Source: Candidatus Gallimonas merdae
GTDB taxonomy: Bacteria; Bacillota; Clostridia; Christensenellales; Borkfalkiaceae
Direction: 5' to 3'
DNA: 47,916 bases
Assembly: GCA_904419525.1 (NCBI GenBank)
Contig: CAJFRT010000014.1
Location: 1-47,916 of the forward strand
The translations under genes were made by a program, and so were the position numbers. Below the pieces are notes generated by a model. That model did no database searches. It was not told the origin of the DNA and saw nothing but the letters and a program-made list of their open reading frames with translations. Below, piece by piece: positions 32,417 to 38,801 of the stretch; position 1 is the first letter of the stretch, and every line of letters starts with the position of its first letter.

Positions 32417-32860
32417 ATGAAAGTTAAAAAATCTATTGCTGTTTTTATTACCGCATTTTTACTCACTGTCACTGCCCTGTTAAGTTTTGCGGGGTGCAAG
32501 CAAAAAGATCCGACGTATGACGTAGCCATAAAAGTGTCGAACAACTACGGCAAGGAATGGGTATTTGAACCCGGGGTAGACGAACTTTTCTATGAGTTCG
32601 AGTATACGGGCGAAGAAATGACGTTTGGCATCGATGAGTATTACGTTTACGGTGATCCGCACGGCGGCGACAGGTGGCTCGATTGCGCGGGAGTAGCTAT
32701 AAATTGGTTTGGAGGGAGCAGTCCATTATATACTAGTCCAACAGGTGAACAATACAACACAGAAATAATTAAAGAAAAAGGTGAATACTCAATTGCCTTT
32801 CATACAAACAAATCAGCTTGGAATTTTAGGAGTATTCGTTTATTTGTCACGATAAAATAA
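32417..32860 (+). CDS. small lipoprotein of unknown function
   Basis: 147 residues. A lipoprotein signal (KVKKS, long hydrophobic core, lipobox SFAGC with Cys27) is followed by a beta-rich domain with many Tyr, Trp and Gly (KEWVFEPGVDELFYEFEYTG, GEYSIAFHTNKSAWNF). Not recognised. The DNA is much more AT-rich than the neighbours, most of all in the second half, which suggests later arrival. TTGGAG lies about 10 bases before the ATG. Forms an operon with the next gene 14 bases downstream. Confidence 0.75.
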   Translation: MKVKKSIAVFITAFLLTVTALLSFAGCKQKDPTYDVAIKVSNNYGKEWVFEPGVDELFYEFEYTGEEMTFGIDEYYVYGDPHGGDRWLDCAGVAINWFGGSSPLYTSPTGEQYNTEIIKEKGEYSIAFHTNKSAWNFRSIRLFVTIK

Positions 32861-32874
32861 AGGAGGAAAAACAT

Positions 32875-33147
32875 ATGACAAAGACAAAAAAGTGGAGCTT
32901 GGCAGTCGGCATTTTGCTGATCGGAATGATCGTATTGTTCTTGGCAGGATTCTTTCCGAGAGCCGCTGAAGCACATGCGGAAGCAACGGACAACAAGCTC
33001 GATGTTGCGCTCTCCGTCAACGGGGAGAAGGCGTTTTCGTATGACGGGATGCTCCATCGCGATGCCGAGATCGAAGGCGTGCGTTATCTCTGGAATATTT
33101 CTTCGAGCGTCGATACGGTCGTCCTTTCCGATCTTGTGAAAGAGTAA
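32875..33147 (+). CDS. small secreted or membrane-anchored protein of unknown function
   Basis: 90 residues. The first 35 form a signal peptide or anchor (TKTKKW, hydrophobic core, AEAHAEA possible cleavage site); the rest is a short acidic domain (LDVALSVNGEKAFSYDGML). AAAGGAGG lies 8 bases before the ATG. Co-transcribed with the lipoprotein at 32417, and ended by a terminator at 33164. No family recognised. Confidence 0.7.
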   Translation: MTKTKKWSLAVGILLIGMIVLFLAGFFPRAAEAHAEATDNKLDVALSVNGEKAFSYDGMLHRDAEIEGVRYLWNISSSVDTVVLSDLVKE

Positions 33148-33163
33148 CGGACAATCCAAGCGG

Positions 33164-33190
33164 AAAACACCCCTTGCCGGGGTGTTTTTT
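33164..33190 (+). terminator. intrinsic terminator of the small secreted-protein pair
   Basis: Stem aaaacacccc/ggggtgtttttt with a 5-base loop and a T-run. Confidence 0.93.
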
Positions 33191-33202
33191 CGTGGAAGAA
33201 AG

Positions 33203-33231
33203 TGGACATCGGCCGGAAAGTCTGGTATAAT
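33203..33231 (+). promoter_or_regulatory. promoter of the 33251 gene
   Basis: TGGACA (33203-33208), 17 bases, perfect TATAAT (33226-33231). Confidence 0.75.
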
Positions 33232-33250
33232 AGCGCAAAAGGAGGCCGCT

Positions 33251-33610
33251 ATGACGGAAGATGAAAAGATCGCCGCACAGTTCTCGTTTCTCACCGAGCG
33301 GGGGTTTGTCTTTGAGCGCGATTACAGCAAGGGAACGGATTCAACGTGCACGCAGATCTACCGGTTCCGCAGGGACGGTGCGAATTATCTGGAATACCGC
33401 GTGCTGAGCGATTTTGAGCGGACGCTCCTCGTCTGCGTGCAGGGGGAAAAGAAGTTTCCCTCCCCGGAGCGGAAATATGCCGGGTTCGTGCGGCGCCGGA
33501 AGTGGAAGCTCCTGTTCTCGCCGGAGCGGCGTGACCGGTGGAAGCTCGCCGCCGACCTGTGCCGCCACGAGCTGGAGGTCACGGGCAAGGTGTTCGGCAT
33601 CACAGTCTGA
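33251..33610 (+). CDS. small soluble protein of unknown function
   Basis: 119 residues, mixed charge, no signal or membrane segment. A pattern of alternating strands (QIYRFRRDGANYLEYRVLS, RTLLVCVQGEKKF) is followed by a basic helix (RKYAGFVRRRKWKLLF). Not recognised. GGAGG (33241-33245) lies 5 bases before the ATG and the promoter is immediately upstream, which rules out an in-frame start at 33182. Two hairpins follow. Confidence 0.72.
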   Translation: MTEDEKIAAQFSFLTERGFVFERDYSKGTDSTCTQIYRFRRDGANYLEYRVLSDFERTLLVCVQGEKKFPSPERKYAGFVRRRKWKLLFSPERRDRWKLAADLCRHELEVTGKVFGITV

Positions 33611-33618
33611 AACAATGA

Positions 33619-33653
33619 ACGCCCGCCGCGCGCAAAATTGCGCGCGGCGGGCG
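33619..33653 (+). terminator. hairpin after the 33251 gene
   Basis: Near-perfect stem of about 17 bp, acgcccgccgcgcgcaa and its complement, with a very small loop and then a short T-run (gtttcc). Confidence 0.7.
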
Positions 33654-33673
33654 TTTCCGATTGCAAGATCCAA

Positions 33674-33705
33674 AAAAGGCGTACGGCCGGAGCCGTGCGC
33701 CTTTT
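33674..33705. terminator. second hairpin after the 33251 gene
   Basis: Stem aaaaggcgtacggc/gccgtgcgcctttt with loop cgga; A/T runs on both sides. Backs up the hairpin at 33619. Confidence 0.72.
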
Positions 33706-33806
33706 CCGTGAACAGCAAGCAACAATCTTAATATGGGGGGAAGACTTTGTCTTTTGTTCACTGCTTATGCCGATCAGATGCATAAGGTACTTCTATTGTA
33801 ATCATC

Positions 33807-33847
33807 TAATGTACGATTGTCAAGCAAAATATCACATAATGTGCGAT
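33807..33847 (+). promoter_or_regulatory. direct-repeat operator candidate upstream of the XRE gene
   Basis: TAATGTACGAT (33807-33817) and TAATGTGCGAT (33837-33847) differ at one base and are 30 bases apart. The second is part of an imperfect palindrome AATATCACAT...ATGTGCGATATT. Likely sites for the XRE protein encoded just downstream. Confidence 0.55.
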
Positions 33848-33881
33848 ATTTTTTATGAGATAATCAAATCAGGTGACGAAT

Positions 33882-34094
33882 ATGGAACTCAAAGACATTC
33901 AGGGCAGGCTCAGAAAGTGCATTGCGGAGAGCGGGCTCCCGCAAAAAGAGATCGCGAGGCTGGTGGGGGTCTCCCCGCAGACGATCTCCAAGTACATGAA
34001 AAAGGACATCTTCCCCGCGCTCGATACATTTGCGAAGCTGTGCCGCGTCCTCGACGTGACGAGCGATTTTATTCTGGGGATCAACCTGTACTGA
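33882..34094 (+). CDS. XRE-family DNA-binding protein
   Basis: 70-residue Cro/C1-type repressor: helix-turn-helix at about residues 20-40 (LPQKEIARLVGVSPQTISKYM), then the common YMKKDIFPALDTFAKLCRVLDVTSDFILGI end. No effector domain. ATG 33882 has AGGTGA 5 bases upstream; a GTG at 33873 overlaps that site. Direct repeats upstream suggest autoregulation. Ends before a bidirectional terminator shared with the DeoR gene. Confidence 0.88.
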   Translation: MELKDIQGRLRKCIAESGLPQKEIARLVGVSPQTISKYMKKDIFPALDTFAKLCRVLDVTSDFILGINLY

Positions 34095-34131
34095 CCGCAC
34101 GGCAAGCTTCGCCGCTTTGGCGCAGGGGGGC

Positions 34132-34179
34132 AAAAAAAGACGCACGGGCTGTGCCGTGCGCCTTTCGGGTGTCTTTTTT
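34132..34179. terminator. bidirectional terminator between XRE and DeoR genes
   Basis: Outer stem aaaaaagac/gtctttttt around an inner gcacgg/ccgtgc stem; T-runs on both strands. It overlaps the DeoR stop codon by a base or two. Confidence 0.8.
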
Positions 34180-34936
34180 ACATGACGACGATGTCTTTCT
34201 GCGTGAACATTGCTTTCAGGTCGGCGGGGAAGTTGTCGTCCGTGATGAGCACGTCGATGTCTTCGATGTGCGCAAAGGTATAGGGCATGATCTTTCCGAT
34301 CTTGGAGCTGTCGAGCATCATGTACGTTGCCTTTGCCTTAGCGCGCACGAGTTTCAGAAGATCCGCTTCGATCTGCGCCCCGCACGAGAACCCGTTTTCG
34401 GGCGTGAATGCCGAGGCTGAAATGATGGCAAGTTCGAAATTGGTGTTGTCGAAGTATGCCTTGGCCACGGGGGAGGCGGTGGAAAGGTTGTCCTTCATCA
34501 CCTGTCCGCCCAGCATGGTCACGTGGAAATTCTTTTTCTGCGCCAGCTCGATCGCGACCGCCAGTCCGTTCGTGAAGATGTGCAGGTTCTTGTCCGGCAT
34601 CTCCTTGGCAAGGTACATTGCCGTCGTGCCGCCGTCCATAAACAGCGAGCAGTTCTCGTCGATCAGGCTTGCCGCCTTCTGCGCGATCTTGATCTTTTCG
34701 TCCGTGTGAATGGTCGTCTTTTTGGTGTAGGGCTCGCCCGAAACTTTCTGCACTTCTTTGACGGACATCGCGCCGCCGCGCACGCGGATGATGCGTCCTT
34801 CCTGCTCCAGCTGGAACAGATCCCGCCGGAGTGTCATCTGTGAGACGTTGGGGAATTGTTCGTCGAGCTGTTCGAGGGTGAGTTTGCCGCGCTTGTCAAG
34901 TAGTTCCGCAATTTCTTCAATCCGTTCCCGTTTCAT
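34178..34936 (-). CDS. DeoR/GlpR-family transcriptional regulator
   Basis: 252 residues. The DeoR helix-turn-helix lies at about 1-57 (IAELLDKRGKLTLEQLDEQF, VSQMTLRRDLFQLEQEGRIIRVRGGA), and the sugar-phosphate sensor domain at about 75-230 has the DGGTTAMYLA, IFTNGLAVA and the family's VMLDSSKIG-like TYMMLDSSKIGK motifs. Such regulators repress sugar or polyol genes until a phosphorylated sugar binds. The target is not adjacent. GGAGG lies 7 bases before ATG 34936; the frame stays open further upstream but past the promoter. Confidence 0.93.
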   Translation of the reverse strand: MKRERIEEIAELLDKRGKLTLEQLDEQFPNVSQMTLRRDLFQLEQEGRIIRVRGGAMSVKEVQKVSGEPYTKKTTIHTDEKIKIAQKAASLIDENCSLFMDGGTTAMYLAKEMPDKNLHIFTNGLAVAIELAQKKNFHVTMLGGQVMKDNLSTASPVAKAYFDNTNFELAIISASAFTPENGFSCGAQIEADLLKLVRAKAKATYMMLDSSKIGKIMPYTFAHIEDIDVLITDDNFPADLKAMFTQKDIVVM

Positions 34937-34967
34937 GTACAATCCTCCGTATTTTCTTCTTTGTAAA

Positions 34968-34996
34968 ATTTTAACATATCTTTCGGGAAAAGGCAA
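34968..34996 (-). promoter_or_regulatory. promoter of the DeoR gene
   Basis: Minus strand: TTGCCT (34991-34996), 17 bases, TAAAAT (34968-34973). Confidence 0.6.
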
Positions 34997-35155
34997 GCAA
35001 AAACGGCGGTATTTTCGCGGAAATTTCTTTGTTTCAAAACTTTGATTGTCATTCAAGTTCAAAATTTTGACCGAACATATATTTTCATGAGATTTATATT
35101 CACATTGTTTCCAAATTCTATGCACGGCCGGGCGATGCGCGCCGCGCAAGAATGC

Positions 35156-35184
35156 TTGCTTTTTTCGGCGCGGTGTGGTATCAT
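35156..35184 (+). promoter_or_regulatory. promoter of the 35191 gene (leaderless)
   Basis: TTGCTT (35156-35161), 17 bases, TATCAT (35179-35184). As in rsmG, six bases separate the -10 from the ATG. Confidence 0.65.
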
Positions 35185-35190
35185 CGCGGC

Positions 35191-35826
35191 ATGAGAAACG
35201 AATACCTCCGCGCGCTGGACGAATATTTCTGCGCGCTCTATTCCGACTATGTGCGCCTGAGCGCCATCGAGGGCTATGCCATGCCCGATGTGCTTTATGT
35301 GGCGGAGGACGGCAACGTCGCCCGCCGCGATTCCTCCTGCATGCGTCTGTGCAATCAGAAGGACTGCGAGGGCCTGCTCAGAAAGCTCAAGGATACGCTT
35401 GCCGACACCACCTTCACCTTTTCGTTCGCCTTTCCCACCCTGCGCGAGCGCATTTCCGATCATTTCCGCAAGAACACGTTTGCCCGGCTGCTGCCCGAGA
35501 CGCTGCGCCACTGCGGCGAGACGGCGGAGAGCGCGGGCGAAAAGCTGGACATCGAGCCGCGCTTCTGGAAACGCATCGTCAAGGGGACCCTTTACCCGGA
35601 AAAGAACACCGTGCTCGCCCTTGCGCTCGTGTGCGGCATGCAGTGGCAGGACGTGCTCAACCTGCTGGCGGTGTGCGGGTTTGAATTCCGCGGCGACGAG
35701 GTGCGCGACGTCGTCGTGCGCTATCTCATCGAGAACAGCATTTTCAACGAACGCATGAGGGACGACTGCCTTGCAGAGTACTCCGTCACCAACCTGCCCA
35801 TCAGAAGAACGGGCGAAAGCGCCTGA
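35191..35826 (+). CDS. protein with the conserved C-terminal domain often found after macro domains
   Basis: 211 residues. From about 80 on, the sequence (FPTLRERISDHF...FWKRIVKGTLYPEKNTVLAL ALVCGMQWQDVLNLLAVCGF...VVVRYLIEN) follows the pattern of a domain I recall from many Bacillota proteins, some fused to macro domains, with a core like 'FSKIRS..DYRPKKxTVLALAIALELxLDExxDLL'. Its function is unknown; the fold resembles a helical DNA-binding repressor. The N-terminal 80 residues are not recognised. No ribosome site; the ATG lies at the predicted mRNA start, so it appears leaderless. The in-frame ATG at 35152 precedes the promoter and is rejected. Confidence 0.75.
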   Translation: MRNEYLRALDEYFCALYSDYVRLSAIEGYAMPDVLYVAEDGNVARRDSSCMRLCNQKDCEGLLRKLKDTLADTTFTFSFAFPTLRERISDHFRKNTFARLLPETLRHCGETAESAGEKLDIEPRFWKRIVKGTLYPEKNTVLALALVCGMQWQDVLNLLAVCGFEFRGDEVRDVVVRYLIENSIFNERMRDDCLAEYSVTNLPIRRTGESA

Positions 35827-35867
35827 ACGTCCGCGCGTTGTATCGTCTGAAAGATTTCCGGAAAACA

Positions 35868-35896
35868 TTGACAAAAGTCGCTAAATCGCGTATACT
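35868..35896 (+). promoter_or_regulatory. promoter of candidate small RNA 1
   Basis: Perfect TTGACA (35868-35873), 17 bases, TATACT (35891-35896). The -10 lies inside a perfect palindrome GCGTATACTGTATACGC (35888-35904), which could be an operator. Confidence 0.85.
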
Positions 35897-35902
35897 GTAT
35901 AC

Positions 35903-35976
35903 GCAAGGTGAAACTTGCATTGACTGTGGTATGAATAATACCTACGTAGGGCTCTTGCTTCTGCAAGAGCCTTTTA
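35903..35976 (+). ncRNA. candidate small structured RNA 1
   Basis: About 74 bases, from the predicted start (7 bases after the -10) to an intrinsic terminator. Hairpin gcaag/cttgc (35903-35907/35914-35918), linker ATTGACTGTGG, hairpin ggtat/atacc (35928-35932/35938-35942), then terminator ggctcttgc/gcaagagcc (35950-35958/35963-35971) and TTTT. The transcript matches small RNA 2 in its first six bases, order of hairpins and linker core. A frame from ATG 35931 (MNNTYVGLLLLQEPF...) runs through the terminator with no ribosome site and is probably not read. I do not recognise the class. Confidence 0.65.
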
Positions 35977-36025
35977 TCTGTCTGATTATCGAATAATAGC
36001 CAATGAGAGAGTTCGCCGAAAACTA

Positions 36026-36054
36026 TTGACAAACCAGTGTGAATTACATATAAT
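36026..36054 (+). promoter_or_regulatory. promoter of candidate small RNA 2
   Basis: Perfect TTGACA (36026-36031), 17 bases, perfect TATAAT (36049-36054). Confidence 0.9.
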
Positions 36055-36060
36055 GATAGA

Positions 36061-36156
36061 GCAAGGGCAGAAGCCTTTGCACATTGACGTGGCTCTCATG
36101 TGTGAAAGCATATGGGAGAGTGCGGGCTTCTGTTACGGCGGAAGCCCGATTTTTTA
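36061..36156 (+). ncRNA. candidate small structured RNA 2
   Basis: About 96 bases. It starts 7 bases after the -10 with GCAAGGGC paired to GCCTTTGC (36061-36068/36073-36080, loop AGAA). Next come the linker ACATTGACGTGG, a bulged hairpin ctctcatgtg/catatgggagag (36093-36102/36109-36120), and the terminator cgggcttc/gaagcccg (36123-36130/36141-36148) with a T-run. Parallel to small RNA 1 at every step although the helices differ in sequence, which is the pattern expected of a conserved structure. It has no coding frame of note. Function unknown. Confidence 0.68.
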
Positions 36157-36214
36157 TATTGCAAGCCGGGCAAGCACGGTGAAAAAACCTGACGGAACGC
36201 GGCGCGCAAAACGC

Positions 36215-36244
36215 TTGACTTTTGCGGCGCTTTTCCTGTACAAT
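36215..36244 (+). promoter_or_regulatory. promoter of the T-box/cysE-cysS operon
   Basis: TTGACT (36215-36220), 18 bases, TACAAT (36239-36244). Confidence 0.78.
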
Positions 36245-36250
36245 AGAGAC

Positions 36251-36499
36251 GATATCGACAGCCGAGAACGGGAAGATTACTCCGAGTCTGTTTGCTCGCA
36301 GAGAGGGCGGTGTTTGCTGAAAGCCGCCTGCAAAGAGCCGGAAGAACGTGCGCCCGTTTGCCTGAGGCCGGGGCAATGCCCGCGGCAGTCCGCCGTTACC
36401 GGACGCAACGAGGGGAATTTTTCCCGAAGTAGAGTGGAACCGCGCCGAATGCGCCTTTACAAAGTCACGTGCCGTGACCGAGGAAGGGCGCTTTTTTGT
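36251..36499 (+). promoter_or_regulatory. T-box riboswitch, cysteine-specific
   Basis: About 250-base leader of cysE-cysS. Stem I has the AGAGAG and GGCGG...GAAAGCCGCC distal elements (36300-36330). The T-box proper AGAGTGGAACCGCG is at 36431-36444 and competes with a terminator gcgcctt/aagggcgc (36451-36457/36484-36491) followed by TTTTTT. UGC triplets occur at the places where a specifier could lie (for example in GAACGTGCGCCC near 36345-36356), fitting Cys. Uncharged tRNA-Cys should bind and allow read-through. A tRNA-Cys(GCA) gene is at 28579. Confidence 0.93.
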
Positions 36500-36573
36500 T
36501 GCAGACATCTGCGGACGCGCCACACTTCGCGGCCGGCGCGCATAGGATAAGAGAGGAAAGGGGGTACAAGGGC

Positions 36574-37311
36574 TTGTTTTTTTCAAGACTGAGAAAGGAC
36601 ATCGCCGCGGCGAAGAAAAACGACCCCGCCGCGCGCAATAAGTTTGAGATCTGGCTCACCTATTCGGGCGTGCACGCGCTGTCCTGGCACAGGTGGGCGA
36701 ACCGGCTGTACCGCATGCATCTGAAGCTCCTTGCGCGCATGACGTCGCAGTTTGCCAAATTCCTCACGGGCATCGAGATCCACCCCGCGGCCAGGATCGC
36801 GCCCGGCGTGTTCATCGATCACGGCGCGGGCGTCGTCATCGGCGAGACGGCCGAAGTGGAGGAAGGCGTCGTCATCTACCAGGGCGTGACGCTTGGCGGC
36901 ACGGGCAAGGAAAAGGGCAAGCGCCACCCCACGATCCGAAAAAACGCCGTCATTTCGTGCGGGGCAAAGGTGCTCGGCGGCTTCACGGTCGGCGAGGGCG
37001 CCCGCATCGGCGCAGGCGCCGTCGTGCTCAAAGAGGTGCCGCCGTACGCGACCGTCGTCGGCGTGCCGGGGCGCGTCGTCCGCATCAACGGCGAAAAGAC
37101 GCAGGATCTCCTGCCCGACAAGGACGATCCCATTCTGCGCGAGGTGTGTTCTCTCCGGGAGCGCATCTATGAACTGGAGGACCGCCTTGAAACGGTGTGC
37201 GGCCGCCTTTCGCGGGACGAGGACGCGGCAAAACGGGAGGACGCCGCAGATCATGCGGACGTTGCCGGAATATCAGAACAGAACGAGGTAAAACCCGATG
37301 AAAATCTATAA
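36574..37311 (+). CDS. cysE: serine O-acetyltransferase
   Basis: 245 residues from the TTG start. CysE makes O-acetylserine from serine and acetyl-CoA for cysteine synthesis. The N-terminal helical part (FSRLRKDIAAAKKNDPAARN) is typical. The left-handed beta helix of hexapeptide repeats includes IHPAARIAPGVFIDHGAGVVIGE and GVTLGGTGKEKGKRHPTI, with the catalytic His residues in DHG and RHP. The tail after about 195 is longer than usual and charged. TTG 36574 is chosen because the family begins there and GGAAAGGGGG lies 9-10 bases upstream; a start further upstream would fall in the T-box terminator. It overlaps cysS by 14 bases. Confidence 0.9.
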   Translation: MFFSRLRKDIAAAKKNDPAARNKFEIWLTYSGVHALSWHRWANRLYRMHLKLLARMTSQFAKFLTGIEIHPAARIAPGVFIDHGAGVVIGETAEVEEGVVIYQGVTLGGTGKEKGKRHPTIRKNAVISCGAKVLGGFTVGEGARIGAGAVVLKEVPPYATVVGVPGRVVRINGEKTQDLLPDKDDPILREVCSLRERIYELEDRLETVCGRLSRDEDAAKREDAADHADVAGISEQNEVKPDENL

Positions 37312-38683
37312 TTCACTGACAAGACGCAAGGAAGAGTTCGTGCCGCTCGAAGCGGGAAAAGTCAGAATGTACGCCTGCGGGATCACGGTCTCCGGCGAGG
37401 CGCACATCGGACACGCCTTTCAGGCGATCCTCTACGATATTTTCCGTAAGTTCCTCGAAAAGAAGGGGTACGAGGTGGTCTACGCCCGCAACTATACGGA
37501 CGTGGACGACAAGATCATCGCCCGCTCGCGCGAGACGGGGATCCCCGCCGACGAATACGCGAAAATGATGATCGCAAAAATCGACGCGGCGATGAAGCGC
37601 GCCGACGTGGGCGAGCCCACGCTCTGGCTGAAAGCGACCGAAAACATCGGCAACATCATCTCCTTTATCGAAGGGCTCATTGCGGGCGGACACGCCTATC
37701 CCGCCGCAAACGGCGACGTGTACTTCGATGTGGACACCTTCCCCGCCTACGGGCAGCTGTCGGGCAGGGACAAAGAGGACATGCTCGACGGCGTCCGCGT
37801 CGAAAACGACGGCGAAAAGAAGAATCCCTACGATTTCGCGCTCTGGAAATCGGCCAAGGCGGGGGAGATCAGCTGGGATTCCCCCTGGGGCAGGGGACGC
37901 CCCGGCTGGCACATCGAGTGCTCGGCCATGATCCGCGCCGCGTTCGGGGATCAGATCGATATCCACGGCGGCGGCAGGGACCTTATTTTCCCGCACCATG
38001 AAAACGAGATCGCCCAGAGCGAGGCCCTGACGGGCAAACGTTTCGTCAGATACTGGACGCACAACGGGCTCATCAAGGTGAACGGACAGAAGATGAGCAA
38101 GTCCCTCGGCAACAGCCTGCTTCTGGACGACCTGATGGACAAATTTTCGCCGGACGCCCTCAAATTTGCGCTGCTTTCCTCCAACTACCGCAACGACGTC
38201 AACGTGACGGACGACCTGTTCCCCGCCGCGGAAGCGCACGTCACGCGCTTTTACAAGCTCATCGGGCGGGCGGAACGGGCGTTCCCCGACGAAGCGGGAA
38301 AGGAGACGGAGATCGACCGGAAATTCGACGCTGCCATGGAGGACGACTTCAACGCCGCGCTTGCGCTCGCCGATCTGTACGGGTACTTCCGGGAGGTCGC
38401 CCGCCTGCTGGACGCGGGCGATGCAAGGGCGCGCCGCATGACCAATCAGATCCGGGAAACGTATGCGCTGCTGGGGCTGTTCCGGCAGGAGCCCGCGGCC
38501 TATCTCGCGCGGTATGCGAAGGAGGAGGAGATCCCCGCCGAGGTGACGGCGCTCGCCGAGGAACGCAGGGCGGCGCGCGCGGCGAAGGACTGGGCGAAGT
38601 CGGACGAACTGCGCGAAAAACTCCGCGCAATGGGCTATGCCGTCAAGGACGGCAAGGACGGCTACACGCTCTCCAGGCTCTGA
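37298..38683 (+). CDS. cysS: cysteinyl-tRNA synthetase
   Basis: 461 residues. Class I synthetase charging tRNA-Cys. Zinc site and HIGH motif: MYACGITVSGEAHIGH (Cys27; the family usually has GPTVYDxxHIGH), HIECSAM with the second zinc Cys, HHENEIAQSE, and KMSKSLGN for the adenylate loop. The C-terminal anticodon-binding helix bundle is present. GAGGT lies 9 bases before the ATG, inside the end of cysE (14-base overlap), so the two are coupled and share T-box control. Changes around the HIGH motif (GITVSGEAHIGHAF) are a mild oddity. Confidence 0.97.
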   Translation: MKIYNSLTRRKEEFVPLEAGKVRMYACGITVSGEAHIGHAFQAILYDIFRKFLEKKGYEVVYARNYTDVDDKIIARSRETGIPADEYAKMMIAKIDAAMKRADVGEPTLWLKATENIGNIISFIEGLIAGGHAYPAANGDVYFDVDTFPAYGQLSGRDKEDMLDGVRVENDGEKKNPYDFALWKSAKAGEISWDSPWGRGRPGWHIECSAMIRAAFGDQIDIHGGGRDLIFPHHENEIAQSEALTGKRFVRYWTHNGLIKVNGQKMSKSLGNSLLLDDLMDKFSPDALKFALLSSNYRNDVNVTDDLFPAAEAHVTRFYKLIGRAERAFPDEAGKETEIDRKFDAAMEDDFNAALALADLYGYFREVARLLDAGDARARRMTNQIRETYALLGLFRQEPAAYLARYAKEEEIPAEVTALAEERRAARAAKDWAKSDELREKLRAMGYAVKDGKDGYTLSRL

Positions 38684-38740
38684 TCGGTGCCGCCTCGCTG
38701 CGGAGCGCGGAAACCCGCGGAACACACATGCCCAAATCAT

Positions 38741-38769
38741 TTGACAATTTGCAAACGGCAAAGTAAAAT
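38741..38769 (+). promoter_or_regulatory. promoter of alaS
   Basis: Perfect TTGACA (38741-38746), 17 bases, TAAAAT (38764-38769). Confidence 0.85.
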
Positions 38770-38801
38770 TGTCTCCGATACCATATAAGGACAGAAACAT
38801 T

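Noticed and set aside
35931..35999. 22-codon frame (MNNTYVGLLLLQEPF...) in candidate small RNA 1
   Set aside because: No ribosome site, and it runs through the terminator; there is no counterpart in small RNA 2.
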